A stretch of DNA of 63,151 nucleotides. It comes from Bacteroidaceae bacterium. Lineage in GTDB: Bacteria > Bacteroidota > Bacteroidia > Bacteroidales > Bacteroidaceae. The position numbers and the translations under genes are program-made. Positions 16,276 through 25,536 of the stretch are shown in pieces. The stretch lies in contig JAFZFZ010000048.1 of the NCBI GenBank assembly GCA_017557005.1, positions 1 to 63,151 on the forward strand, written 5' to 3'. How positions within the stretch are numbered: the first letter of the stretch is position 1; each line of letters begins with the position of its first letter. The notes beneath the pieces are model-generated. The model made no database searches. It saw nothing but the letters and a program-made list of their open reading frames with translations, and had not been told where the DNA came from.

Positions 16276-18888
16276 ATGGCCGAAGATATAGTGATGACCC
16301 CCATGATGAAGCAGTTTCTTGAGCTCAAGGCCAAGCATCCTGATGCCATCATGCTGTTTCGTTGTGGCGACTTCTACGAGACCTATTCTACCGATGCTAT
16401 CGTAGCCAGCGAGATCCTGGGTATCACCCTCACCAAGCGTGCCAACGGTAAGGACAAGCACCTCGAGATGGCAGGCTTCCCCTACCATGCGCTCGACACC
16501 TACCTGCCCAAGCTGGTGCGTGCAGGTCGTCGTGTAGCCATCTGCGACCAATTAGAAGACCCTAAGCTGACCAAGAAGCTCGTCAAGCGCGGTATCACCG
16601 AGCTCGTCACACCCGGTGTGTCTATCAACGAGAATGTGCTCAACTACAAGGAGAACAACTTCCTTGCTGCCGTGCACTTCGGCAAGGGATCGTGCGGAGT
16701 TGCCTTCCTGGATATCTCTACCGGCGAGTTTCTCACTGCCGAGGGACCGTTTGACTATGTAGACAAGCTACTTGTCAACTTCGCCCCCAAGGAGGTGCTC
16801 TTCCAGCGCGGCTTGCGCAGCCAGTTTGAGAGCAATTTCGGTAGCAAATACTGCACCTTCGAACTCGACGACTGGGCCTTTACCGACTCCTTTGCCCGCG
16901 AAAAACTCATCAAGCACTTTCAGGTCAAGAACCTCAAGGGCTTCGGCATCGAGCATCTCAAGAGCGGTATCGTAGCCTCAGGAGCCGTACTCCATTACCT
17001 GGAGGTAACCCTGCATACACAGATCAAGCATATCACCACCCTCTCGCGCATCGAAGAGGAGCGCTATGTGCGCCTCGACCGCTATACCGTGCGTAGCCTT
17101 GAGCTCATACATCCCATGAACGATGGCGGCAAGTCACTGCTCGATGTCATCGACCACACCATCAGCCCCATGGGAGCCCGCCTGCTCAAGCGTTGGGTAG
17201 TGTTTCCCCTCAAGGAGGAGCGAGCCATCAACGATCGTCTCGAGATCGTTGAGTACTTCTTCCGTCACCCCGACTTCCGTGAGTTGCTCGACGAGGCCCT
17301 GCATCAGATAGGCGACCTCGAGCGCATCATCTCCCGTGTGGCAGCAGGCCGCGTGTCGCCCCGCGAAGTCGTACAGCTCAAGATAGCCCTCAGCGCCATT
17401 GAGCCTGTCAAGGCAGCCTGCGAGGCATCTGACAACGAGAGCATCCGCCGCATAGGCGAGCAGCTCAACGTGTGCCGCACCATCCGCGACCGCATCGCCC
17501 ATGAGATCAAGAACGACCCACCCCTGCTCGTAGCTAAGGGAGGCGTCATCGCCGATGGCGTGAGCGACGAACTCGACCAGCTGCGCCACATTGCCTACTC
17601 CGGCAAGGACTACCTGCTACAGATGCAGCAGCGCGAGAGCGAGGCCACAGAGATCCCCAGCCTCAAGATAGCCTACAACAACGTCTTCGGCTACTACATC
17701 GAGGTGCGCAACACCCACAAGGACAAGGTACCCGAGACCTGGATACGCAAGCAGACCCTCGTCAATGCCGAGCGCTACATCACCCAGGAGCTCAAGGAGT
17801 ACGAAGAGCAGATCCTTGGTGCCGAAGACAAAATCTCGGCCCTCGAGACCCGCCTCTACAACGACCTCGTATATGCACTCAACGAGTACATCCCCGCCAT
17901 ACAGATCAATGCCAATCAGATAGCCCGTCTCGACTGTCTGCTCTCCTTCGCTACCGTCGCCTCGATGCACCGCTACGTGCGCCCCGTGGTTGACGACAGC
18001 ACCGTGCTCGACATCCGTCAGGGCCGTCACCCCGTGATCGAGCAGCAGCTTCCCGTGGGCGAGAGCTACATTGCCAACGACGTACTCATTGATACCGACA
18101 ACCAGCAGATCCTCATCATCACCGGTCCCAACATGGCCGGTAAGTCGGCCCTCTTGCGCCAGACAGCCCTTATCACCCTCATGGCACAGATAGGCAGCTT
18201 CGTGCCTGCTGAGGCCGCCCGTGTAGGCTTGGTCGACAAGATATTCACCCGCGTAGGAGCCAGCGACAATATCTCCGTGGGCGAGTCTACCTTTATGGTC
18301 GAGATGACCGAGGCATCAGATATCCTCAACAACCTCAGCCCCCGCAGCCTCGTGCTCTTCGATGAGCTTGGTCGCGGTACCTCTACCTACGACGGCATCT
18401 CCATTGCCTGGGCCATCGTAGAGTACATCCATGAGAACAGCCGTGGCCGTGCCCGCACCCTCTTTGCCACCCACTACCACGAGCTCAACGAGATGGAGCG
18501 CACCTTCTCACGCATCAAGAATTTCAACGTAGCCGTGCGCGAGGTCGACAAGAAGGTTATCTTCGTGCGCAAGCTCCAGCCCGGAGGCTCCAACCACTCA
18601 TTCGGTATCCACGTAGCCAACATGGCCGGTATGCCCAAGAGCATCGTCAAGCGAGCCGAGAAGATATTGCAGCAGATGGAGAGCAATGCCGCTGCCGAAG
18701 GCATCAGCAAGCCCACCGAGGCCATTGCCGATAGCCGCGAAGGCATGCAGATGAGCATCTTCCAACTCGACGATCCCGTGCTGTGCCAGGTGCGCGACGA
18801 GATTCTTGGCATTGATGTCAACAACCTTACTCCCCTCGAAGCCCTCAACAAACTCAACGAGATCAAGAAGATTGTAAAGGGTAGGTAA
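16276..18888 (+). CDS. mutS: DNA mismatch repair protein MutS
   Basis: This 870-residue ATPase recognises base mismatches and small loops. The mismatch-reading Phe-X-Glu motif is Phe33-Tyr34-Glu35 in CGDFYETY. Connector, lever and clamp domains follow, then the ABC-type ATPase with Walker A GPNMAGKS (617-624), Walker B in [13 protein letters not shown] and ATHYHEL. Near the C-terminus QMSIF (825-829) matches the sliding-clamp-binding peptide known in MutS. Length and order are normal. Codons strongly favour C at the third position (CTC, ATC, GCC), unlike the G-rich M16 gene downstream. A degenerate gene tail overlaps the stop. Confidence 0.97.
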   Translation: MAEDIVMTPMMKQFLELKAKHPDAIMLFRCGDFYETYSTDAIVASEILGITLTKRANGKDKHLEMAGFPYHALDTYLPKLVRAGRRVAICDQLEDPKLTKKLVKRGITELVTPGVSINENVLNYKENNFLAAVHFGKGSCGVAFLDISTGEFLTAEGPFDYVDKLLVNFAPKEVLFQRGLRSQFESNFGSKYCTFELDDWAFTDSFAREKLIKHFQVKNLKGFGIEHLKSGIVASGAVLHYLEVTLHTQIKHITTLSRIEEERYVRLDRYTVRSLELIHPMNDGGKSLLDVIDHTISPMGARLLKRWVVFPLKEERAINDRLEIVEYFFRHPDFRELLDEALHQIGDLERIISRVAAGRVSPREVVQLKIALSAIEPVKAACEASDNESIRRIGEQLNVCRTIRDRIAHEIKNDPPLLVAKGGVIADGVSDELDQLRHIAYSGKDYLLQMQQRESEATEIPSLKIAYNNVFGYYIEVRNTHKDKVPETWIRKQTLVNAERYITQELKEYEEQILGAEDKISALETRLYNDLVYALNEYIPAIQINANQIARLDCLLSFATVASMHRYVRPVVDDSTVLDIRQGRHPVIEQQLPVGESYIANDVLIDTDNQQILIITGPNMAGKSALLRQTALITLMAQIGSFVPAEAARVGLVDKIFTRVGASDNISVGESTFMVEMTEASDILNNLSPRSLVLFDELGRGTSTYDGISIAWAIVEYIHENSRGRARTLFATHYHELNEMERTFSRIKNFNVAVREVDKKVIFVRKLQPGGSNHSFGIHVANMAGMPKSIVKRAEKILQQMESNAAAEGISKPTEAIADSREGMQMSIFQLDDPVLCQVRDEILGIDVNNLTPLEALNKLNEIKKIVKGR

Positions 18889-18956
18889 TACAAAACCTGA
18901 CAACACCTACGCGTGGTATCTATATCAAGGATGGAAAGAAGGTAGTGATTAAGTAA
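18885..18956 (+). pseudogene. Remnant C-terminal tail of a lost secreted protein
   Basis: Directly after mutS, and overlapping its last codon, an open stretch of 23 codons without a start encodes QNLTTPTRGIYIKDGKKVVIK and ends at TAA 18954-18956. The GIYIxxGKKVVxK pattern resembles the extreme C-terminus (sorting-domain-like tail) of many exported Bacteroidales proteins. Nothing of the rest of the gene is visible upstream. The simplest reading is a deletion joining mutS to the end of a former neighbour. Confidence is limited by the short length. Confidence 0.5.
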
Positions 18957-19213
18957 CACACTCCTCCCCATATAAGCAAACCACTCTGCTGACCCTGCTA
19001 TGTCTTCAAGAAATAGGCGCAGACGTATCTTGAAGGCATGGCTGAGTCAACGAAAGAAAAGAATGTTCTTAACTTTCTTAGGCTACGCAGTCAACATTTT
19101 CAGGTTTGTTGTCAACTTTTTCAGTAGAAAAAGACAAATAAAACAACTGATTACTGATGACTTTCAATAACCAACAAAACATAATCAATATCAAGCACTT
19201 ACACATACACCAA

Positions 19214-19364
19214 GTATTCAGTTATTCAGTTATTCAGTAAAAAATTGGAAGGTAAAAATAGGTAAAAAAGAGGTTATATATATAATTATAATTATATATA
19301 TAAATTTTCTCTTCCATATTTTGCACTCCATTAAAAACTTCTGAATAACTGAATAACTGAATAC
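19214..19364. repeat. Nested inverted repeats: 24-bp arms of octamer repeats around a 30-bp AT palindrome
   Basis: The left arm (19214-19237) holds three copies of ATTCAGTT-like octamers; the right arm (19341-19364) is its exact reverse complement. Centred between them, 19274-19303 is a perfect 30-bp A/T palindrome. Apart from this the 18957-19380 stretch shows no gene. The structure looks like a recombination or replication site, or a relic of a mobile module. Confidence 0.8.
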
Positions 19365-19426
19365 ATCGTGACTTCCGCACGTCACTCAAGTCCGCCAGTC
19401 ATCATGTTAAGCTGCCCAGTTGCGCG

Positions 19427-19623
19427 GCGAGCGCAAAAGAATCAGCTCGCAAGGCTAAAACTTAGCGTGCCGAGCCTCGAAAATCTGCCCTCAAGCCCGA
19501 AATATATGCCGTCGCGCCCTCAAGCCGAAAAAATATTTCTCGCACACTATCAACCACTTACAAAAAGTCTTTTGCACTCTTTTGCTATAAGTCGGAATGG
19601 AAAATTTCGATTTTGTACCTTTG
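19427..19623 (+). other. Upstream element with CAAGCC-type repeats and a -7 box, leading to the smalltalk gene
   Basis: Several CAAGCC/GAGCC-like units (around 19449, 19472, 19492 and 19521) precede an AAAATATTTCTCGCACACTA segment and then the -7 box TACCTTTG (19616-19623), 64 bases before the smalltalk ATG. A diverged copy of the repeat-plus-AT segment occurs at 42184-42298. The 104-codon open frame across here (19368-19682) crosses these repeats and is probably not a gene. Confidence 0.55.
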
Positions 19624-19687
19624 CATTAGAAAACGAATTCACAATTCACAATTGGCCGTCCGGAAGGCTCACTAAACACTAAACACT

Positions 19688-19780
19688 ATGCGAATCAACT
19701 GGAAAGAAATACTCAAGCTACTTATCACCGTGCTCACCGCCATTGCCGGTACTCTTGGAGTTATGAGCTGCACTATGTAG
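19688..19780 (+). CDS. Smalltalk-type 30-residue hydrophobic protein
   Basis: An ATG-to-TAG frame of 30 codons encodes a very short protein: basic start MRINWKEILK, a hydrophobic core LLITVLTAIAGTLGV, then MSCTM. This layout (Asn-Trp-Lys near the start, hydrophobic segment, Ser-Cys near the end) is what I recall for the 'smalltalk' family of Bacteroidetes. That family normally sits beside an HU-like DNA-binding protein, a primase/VapE-type gene and an N-acetylmuramoyl-L-alanine amidase. None of those neighbours is present, so this looks like an orphan remnant of such a module. A -7 box lies at 19616-19623. Function unknown. Confidence 0.7.
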   Translation: MRINWKEILKLLITVLTAIAGTLGVMSCTM

Positions 19781-19878
19781 GCGTAAGGCCACGGCCAAAA
19801 CACAGATAATATGGGGGTGTGTTGGATATTCGGACGTTTTTGTATATCTTCGCACCCTCACAAACATAACTAAAACGA

Positions 19879-22797
19879 ATGAAGATGATGAAAAAGAGTA
19901 TCTTATCAGTGCTGTCGGTAGCGATGGTGGCCTTGACGTTGACCGCATGTGGCCCCAAGCGCAGCTACGAGACAGTAGACGGCGATCCTATGCAGAGCCG
20001 TATCTACACCCTGGACAATGGACTGAAGGTGTACCTCACCGTGAACAAGGAGACTCCGCGCATACAGGCTAACATCCCGGTACGTGTGGGTGGTAAGAAT
20101 GACCCGGCCGAGACAACGGGATTGGCTCACTACTTCGAGCACTTGATGTTTAAGGGCACCGAGAGCTTCGGCACACAGAACTATGCCGAGGAGAAGCCTT
20201 TGCTGGATGAGATAGAGAGGCTGTTTGAGGTGTATCGCACCAAGACCGACGAGGCTGAGCGCGCTGCCATATACCGCGTCATCGATAGTCTGTCGTACGA
20301 GGCTTCGAAGCTATCGATCCCCAACGAGTATGACAAGCTGATGGCGGCCATCGGTGCCGACGGTACGAACGCGTACACGAGCTTTGACGTGACCTGCTAC
20401 GTGGAGGATATCCCCTCAAACCAGCTGGAGAACTGGGCTAAGATACAGGCCGACCGATTCAAACATAACGTGATACGTGGCTTCCACACGGAGCTGGAGA
20501 CGGTGTATGAGGAGAAGAACATGAGCCTGACACGCGATAGCCGCAAGCTGAACGAGGCTATGTTTGCGGCCCTCTTCAAGAAACACCCCTACGGCACGCA
20601 GACGGTGCTGGGTACGCAGGATCACCTGAAGAACCCTTCGATAACGAACATCAAGAACTATTACCACAAGTGGTATGTGCCCAACAATATGGCTATCTGT
20701 CTGTCGGGCGACTTTGACTTTGACGAGGCGATGGATATCATCGAGAAGTACTTTGGCGATATGGAGCCCAACAAGGACTTGCAGATGCTGAGCTTCGAGC
20801 CCGAGGAGGAGATCACCGAGCCCGTGGTGAGCGAGGTATGGGGGCTGGAGTCGGAGCGCGTGGCGCTGGCATGGCGATTCCCCGGTGCGGCATCGGACGA
20901 GGCGCTGATGTTGAGCGTGATCGATGTGATCATGCGCAACGGTAAGGCGGGTCTCATCGACCTCAACCTGACTCAGCAGCAGAAGATGCTATCGGCACAG
21001 TCGTATGCCTATGCGCAGAGCGACTATACTACCTACTTCATGCAGGGTGCTCCGAAGGCGGGCCAGTCGCTCGACGAGGTGAAGGAGCTGCTCTTGGCAC
21101 AGATAGAGGCCTTACGCCAGGGCGAGTGGGACGAGGAGCTGCTCACCGCAGGCATTGCCAACTACAAGCTGAGAGTGCAGCAGATGCTGGAGGACAACGA
21201 CTCGCGTGCCGAACTCTTTGTGGATGCCTTTGTCAATGGACAGGAGTGGGCCGATGTGGTGAACCGCATCGAGCGCATGGGTGCCATCACCAAGGACGAG
21301 GTGCTGGCCTTTGCCAATGAGCACTTCAAGGACAACAACTATGCTATCGTATACAAGCGTCAGGGTCAGGACCCCAACGTGAAGAAGATTGCCAAGCCGG
21401 CTATCACACCTATCTTCATGAACCGCGACACTACCAGCGCCTTCCTGCGCGAGGTGCAGGCATCGGTGGTAGATCCCATCGAGCCGGTGTTTGTAGACTT
21501 CGAGAAGGAGATGCAGAAGGGTACCATCGGTGAGCTGCCGCTCTTGTACAAGAAGAACGAGATGAACGACCTCTTCACCTTGCAGTATATCTTCGACTTT
21601 GGTTCGAATGAGATGAAGGAGCTCTCTGTAGCACGTAGCTACCTCGACTACCTGGGTACGTCGGACATGACGACTGCCGAGATCAAGCAGGCTTTCTACA
21701 ACCTGGCGTGCAGCTATCGCCTCAGCGTGGGCTACTCGCAGGTGACCATTTCGCTCAGTGGCTTGGCTGAGAATATGGACAAGGCCATGGCGTTGCTCGA
21801 AAAGGTGATTGCCGACGCACAACCCAACCAGGCTGCTTATGACAACCTGGTGACCGACCAGCTCAAGGCACGCGCCAACAACAAGGCCAACCAGAACTCA
21901 AACTTCAGCATGCTGCGCCAATATGGCTTGTATGGCGCGCAGAACCCCTCGAAGAACATCCTCAGCGAGAAGGAGCTGCGCAGCATGAATCCCGAGACGC
22001 TCATCGAGTCTATCGCCCAGCTGCCCACATTGGAGCACCGCGTGCTCTACTACGGTCCTATGGCTATGGACGAGGTGGTGGCTACCGTGGGTGAGCTGCA
22101 CAAGGTGCCCGCTACACTGAAGAGCGTGGCCAAGAACGAGAACTTCAAGTACCAGCGTGCCGACGAGAACATGGTGTACATTGCTCCGTACGATGCGAAT
22201 CAGATATACCTGTCGTCGGTATCGAACCAGGGCGAGGCATACGACGCTACCATGACACCTATCATCACACTGTACAACGAGTACTTTGGCGGTGGCATGA
22301 ACAGCATTGTGTTCCAGGAGATGCGCGAGGCACGCGGCTTGGCCTATAGCTCATCGGCCCGCATGACGGAGCCTTCGCGCGTGGAGGATCCCTACTACTA
22401 CTGGACCTACATCGCTACACAGAACGATAAGATGATAGATGCGCTCAGCGCCTTTGACGAGATCATCAACGATATGCCCGTGAGCGAGCAGGCCTTCAGC
22501 ATCGCCAAGGAGTCGCTCATCGGTCGCTTGCGTACATCACGCGTGACACGCGCTGGCGTGCTCGACTATTACCTGTCATTGGAGAAGCTGGGACTCAGCG
22601 AGGATCCTCTGGCACAGCTCTATGAGAAGGTGCAGACCATGACCCTCGACGATGTGGTAGAGTTCCAGCAGACGCATGTGAAGGACCGCAAGTATATCAC
22701 CTGCATCTTGGGCCGCGAGGCTGACCTCGACATGAAGTCGCTCGAGAAATGGGGCAAGATCATACGACTCACCCAAGAGGATATCTTCGGGTACTAA
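19879..22797 (+). CDS. M16 family zinc metallopeptidase, predicted lipoprotein
   Basis: A 972-residue two-repeat insulinase/pitrilysin-family protease. The inverted zinc motif HYFEH is at 84-88 and the third ligand lies in ELETVYEEKNMSL further on. The second half (from about 520) keeps the fold but lacks the zinc site, as usual, and ends with the substrate-closing EMREARGLAYSSSARM region. The signal sequence ends in the lipobox LTAC (Cys24), so it is probably anchored in the outer or inner membrane facing the periplasm. It degrades peptides. A -7-like TATATCTTCG is upstream, and a strong terminator follows. A second M16 gene is at 31435-34242. Confidence 0.93.
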   Translation: MKMMKKSILSVLSVAMVALTLTACGPKRSYETVDGDPMQSRIYTLDNGLKVYLTVNKETPRIQANIPVRVGGKNDPAETTGLAHYFEHLMFKGTESFGTQNYAEEKPLLDEIERLFEVYRTKTDEAERAAIYRVIDSLSYEASKLSIPNEYDKLMAAIGADGTNAYTSFDVTCYVEDIPSNQLENWAKIQADRFKHNVIRGFHTELETVYEEKNMSLTRDSRKLNEAMFAALFKKHPYGTQTVLGTQDHLKNPSITNIKNYYHKWYVPNNMAICLSGDFDFDEAMDIIEKYFGDMEPNKDLQMLSFEPEEEITEPVVSEVWGLESERVALAWRFPGAASDEALMLSVIDVIMRNGKAGLIDLNLTQQQKMLSAQSYAYAQSDYTTYFMQGAPKAGQSLDEVKELLLAQIEALRQGEWDEELLTAGIANYKLRVQQMLEDNDSRAELFVDAFVNGQEWADVVNRIERMGAITKDEVLAFANEHFKDNNYAIVYKRQGQDPNVKKIAKPAITPIFMNRDTTSAFLREVQASVVDPIEPVFVDFEKEMQKGTIGELPLLYKKNEMNDLFTLQYIFDFGSNEMKELSVARSYLDYLGTSDMTTAEIKQAFYNLACSYRLSVGYSQVTISLSGLAENMDKAMALLEKVIADAQPNQAAYDNLVTDQLKARANNKANQNSNFSMLRQYGLYGAQNPSKNILSEKELRSMNPETLIESIAQLPTLEHRVLYYGPMAMDEVVATVGELHKVPATLKSVAKNENFKYQRADENMVYIAPYDANQIYLSSVSNQGEAYDATMTPIITLYNEYFGGGMNSIVFQEMREARGLAYSSSARMTEPSRVEDPYYYWTYIATQNDKMIDALSAFDEIINDMPVSEQAFSIAKESLIGRLRTSRVTRAGVLDYYLSLEKLGLSEDPLAQLYEKVQTMTLDDVVEFQQTHVKDRKYITCILGREADLDMKSLEKWGKIIRLTQEDIFGY

Positions 22798-22810
22798 ACG
22801 GAAAAAAGAA

Positions 22811-22841
22811 AACGAGTGAGGCTTCTCACTCGTTTTTTTTT
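22811..22841 (+). terminator. Rho-independent terminator after the M16 gene
   Basis: A perfect 10-bp stem AACGAGTGAG / CTCACTCGTT with a GCTT loop, followed by an uninterrupted T run, 13 bp after the stop codon. Confidence 0.92.
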
Positions 22842-22965
22842 GTATCTATCAGTTTTGAGTTGTGAGCTATGGGCTCCTACTTAATCCTGCTACGCAGTCT
22901 TTTCTTCCTCCTCGCTCGGCATAGATTAAGCAAGCTTATCTCTGCTCTCGCTCCTTCGTCAGTTC

Positions 22966-23760
22966 CTAACTCCTCCTTGCTTTCACCATACACCATACGC
23001 CGAGCAGCACGAAGGGGATGCTGAGGAGCTGGCCCATATCAAGGGTCATGCCCACCTCAAAGTCGCTCTGTACCTCTTTGCAGAACTCTACGAAGAAGCG
23101 GAAGGTGAAGATGTTGGTGAGGCAGTAGCCAAAGAAGAAACCGGTGCCTACCTTGCGGGGCATGCGGCGGTAGAGCATCCAGCCGATGAGGCCAAACACA
23201 GCGTAGGCGATAGCCTCGTAGAGCTGTGCAGGGTGGCGGGGCAGCATGTCGACCTGGGTGAAGATGAATCCCCAGTCGCCTCCTGTGGGGCGGCCGATGA
23301 TCTCGGAGTTCATGAGGTTACCCAAGCGGATGCAGCAGGCCGTGATGGGAGTGGCAATAGCGATATTGTCGAGCACGGTCCATAGGGGTACCTTATACTT
23401 ACGCACATAGAGCCACAGGGCAATCATGAGTCCCAAGGTGCCGCCATGGCTGGCAAGGCCCTGATAGCCGATGAGGCGCACGCCCGTACCGGTGAAGCGG
23501 ATGGGCAGCAGCATCTCAATGAAGCGGGGAAAATCGTGGAGGTAGTACTGCGGCTCGTAGAAGAGGCAGTGACCGATGCGGGCTCCCGCAAGGATGCCGA
23601 TGAAGCAGTAGAAGAAGAGGGGCTCGAAGAGCTCATCCTTAATCTTCTGCTCCTTGTAGAGGCGTTGCACGAGGAGATAGGCGCCTGCAAGGCCTATCAT
23701 CCAAAACAGTGCATAAAAACGTATCGGACCTATACCGATAGGAGGATTCCAGGTGATCAT
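22966..23760 (-). CDS. lgt: Prolipoprotein diacylglyceryl transferase Lgt
   Basis: A 264-residue inner-membrane enzyme that moves diacylglycerol from phosphatidylglycerol to the lipobox cysteine of prolipoproteins. Conserved segments are RFYALFWMIGLAGAY, GARIGHCLFYEP, GLASHGGTLGL, the signature RLGNLMNSEIIGRPT and HPAQLYEAIAY. Seven membrane segments fit. The length is normal. It would lipidate the several lipoproteins in this window. The GGAGTTAGGAATT-type repeat found around the next gene also appears near this gene's 3' end (about 22950-22975). Confidence 0.95.
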   Translation of the reverse strand: MITWNPPIGIGPIRFYALFWMIGLAGAYLLVQRLYKEQKIKDELFEPLFFYCFIGILAGARIGHCLFYEPQYYLHDFPRFIEMLLPIRFTGTGVRLIGYQGLASHGGTLGLMIALWLYVRKYKVPLWTVLDNIAIATPITACCIRLGNLMNSEIIGRPTGGDWGFIFTQVDMLPRHPAQLYEAIAYAVFGLIGWMLYRRMPRKVGTGFFFGYCLTNIFTFRFFVEFCKEVQSDFEVGMTLDMGQLLSIPFVLLGVWCMVKARRS

Positions 23761-23766
23761 GTTTTT

Positions 23767-24250
23767 AATTAGGAGTTAGGAATTAGGAGTTAGGAATTTT
23801 TTCCACGCAATGAACAAGGTTTATTAGGAGTCGGGGAGTATCTTTTTCGAAACGGGTTCGGGGCTTTCCTTTAGCGTTTTGGTGATGCTTGACAAGATTT
23901 TCGAGAGCTCCACTGCTTCGGAGTGGATGGAATTGAACTCTTGCTCTGTGAGGTATCCGGTCTCGTGTAGTAGCTCAAGCCAGTAGATGGTTTCGGCACA
24001 TTCCTTGAAAGCAATGTAATTCTTTGCAAGAAAATCCTTACGGCTGATACCATAGGCTGCTTCTACAACATTAGCTCCGATACTGGTTCCACTTCGAAGA
24101 AGTTGTTAGGATATGATGAATTCCTTTTTCGACTCGCACAGATAACCATATAGCTTGATGATGCGGATGGCAAAGCTCTTGCTCTTGGTACGTATGATGT
24201 TTGAGTCTTCGGTTTCCATAATTCCTACTTCCTAACTCCTACTTCCTAAT
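23767..24250. repeat. Cassette bounded by inverted (G)GAGTTAGGAATTA repeats
   Basis: About 30 bp at 23767-23797 (AATTAGGAGTTAGG units) and 24220-24250 (CCTAACTCCTACTTCCTAAT units) are imperfect inverted copies. They enclose exactly the broken four-helix-bundle gene, in the gap between lgt and ychF. Confidence 0.7.
23824..24219 (-). pseudogene. Four-helix-bundle (S23/23S rRNA-IVS type) protein, broken by an in-frame stop
   Basis: Reading the minus strand from ATG 24219 gives METEDSNIIRTKSKSFAIRI, then KLYGYLCESKKEFIIS, a TAA stop (24108-24106, codon 38), and the frame continues as QLLRSGTSIGANVVEAAYG, KDFLAKNYIAFKECAETIYW up to a TAA at 23826-23824. In intact relatives I recall S-(K/R)-QLLRSGTSIGANV, so the stop probably comes from one base change of a Lys codon. 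The family is small, helical and often carried in mobile cassettes or in rRNA intervening sequences. No frameshift is seen, so it is either recently broken or a sequencing error. Confidence 0.85.
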
Positions 24251-24254
24251 TCAT

Positions 24255-25358
24255 TTACACGTTGAAACGGAAGTGCATGATGTCACCATCCTGAACGATG
24301 TACTCCTTACCCTCGACAGAGAGCTTACCAGCTTCGCGCACAGCAGCTTCGGAGCCATACTTGATGTAGTCGTCGTACTTGATGACCTCGGCACGGATGA
24401 AGCCCTTCTCGAAGTCGGTGTGGATGACACCGGCACACTGGGGCGCCTTCCAACCCTTGTGGTAGGTCCATGCACGCACCTCCTGCACACCGGCAGTGAT
24501 GTAGGTCTCGAGGTTGAGCAATGCGTAGGCCGACTTGATGAGGCGGGCTACACCTGACTCCTCCAAGCCAACCTCGGCAAGGAACATCTGACGGTCTTCG
24601 TAGGTCTCGAGCTCGGCGATGTCGGCCTCGGTGCGGGCAGCTACGATGAGCAGCTCGGCATTCTCCTCCTTGATGGCTTCGCGCACTTGCTCTACATATT
24701 TGTTGCCATTGATGGCGCTCTTCTCATCGACGTTGCACACGTAGAGCACGGGCTTCGAGGTGAGGAGGAAGAGCTCCTTGGCGGCCTTCTGCTCGTCCTT
24801 GGTGTCGAAGGTCACGCTACGGGCCGACTTACCCTGCTGCAACACGTCGCGGTACTTGCACAATACCTCGTACTGCAACTTGGCTGTCTTGTCACCACCG
24901 GTGGTTGCCTGCTTCTGCACGCGCTGGATGCGCTGCTCTACGGTCTCGAGGTCCTTGATCTGCAGCTCGGCATCGATGATCTCCTTGTCGCGCACGGGGT
25001 CTACAGAGCCGTCTACGTGGGTCACATTGTCGTCGTCGAAGCAACGGAGCACGTGGATGATGGCGTCGGTCTCGCGGATGTTGGCAAGGAACTTGTTACC
25101 CAGTCCTTCGCCCTTGCTGGCACCCTTCACCAATCCGGCAATGTCAACAATCTCCACGGTGGTGGGGACGATACGGTTGGGGTTGATGAGCTCGGCAAGC
25201 TTGTTGAGTCGCTCGTCGGGTACGGTGATTACGCCCACGTTGGGTTCGATAGTACAGAAAGGGAAGTTTGCTGCCTGCGCCTTGGCGTTTGACAAACAGT
25301 TGAAAAGGGTCGACTTACCCACGTTGGGAAGTCCTACGATGCCGCATTGTAGTGCCAT
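24255..25358 (-). CDS. ychF: Obg-like ATPase YchF
   Basis: A 367-residue TRAFAC-class P-loop NTPase of the YchF/OLA1 group, which hydrolyses ATP rather than GTP, binds ribosomes and influences oxidative-stress responses and translation. G1 is GLPNVGKST (9-17), switch II DIAGLVKGASKGEGLGNKFL, and the G4 position is the YchF-type NVDE rather than NKxD. A coiled-coil insert (about 130-200) and a C-terminal TGS domain (TYHKGWKAPQCAGVIHTDFE to MHFRFNV) complete the protein. Transcribed alone; metG diverges. Confidence 0.95.
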   Translation of the reverse strand: MALQCGIVGLPNVGKSTLFNCLSNAKAQAANFPFCTIEPNVGVITVPDERLNKLAELINPNRIVPTTVEIVDIAGLVKGASKGEGLGNKFLANIRETDAIIHVLRCFDDDNVTHVDGSVDPVRDKEIIDAELQIKDLETVEQRIQRVQKQATTGGDKTAKLQYEVLCKYRDVLQQGKSARSVTFDTKDEQKAAKELFLLTSKPVLYVCNVDEKSAINGNKYVEQVREAIKEENAELLIVAARTEADIAELETYEDRQMFLAEVGLEESGVARLIKSAYALLNLETYITAGVQEVRAWTYHKGWKAPQCAGVIHTDFEKGFIRAEVIKYDDYIKYGSEAAVREAGKLSVEGKEYIVQDGDIMHFRFNV

Positions 25359-25536
25359 AAATTAACTTATATTTTATATGATCTGATTTTCGGCGCGAAA
25401 TTACTCAAAAAATCTCTCATTACGAAAGAAATGCAGCAAGAATACCCATTCTTGGCTAAGTAAATGGGCTTCGGCTTCGTTAAATCGATTTTTTACACTA
25501 ATTTTGCAATCCATAAATAAAACCACAACATAAAAC

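Noticed and set aside
19368..19682. 104-codon open frame in the gene-poor kilobase
   Set aside because: Begins just past the inverted repeat and runs through the phased repeats and the -7 box; no family resemblance.
23871..24053. 60-codon minus-strand frame within the four-helix-bundle region
   Set aside because: It is in a different frame; the frame from 24219 with one stop gives the recognisable family sequence.
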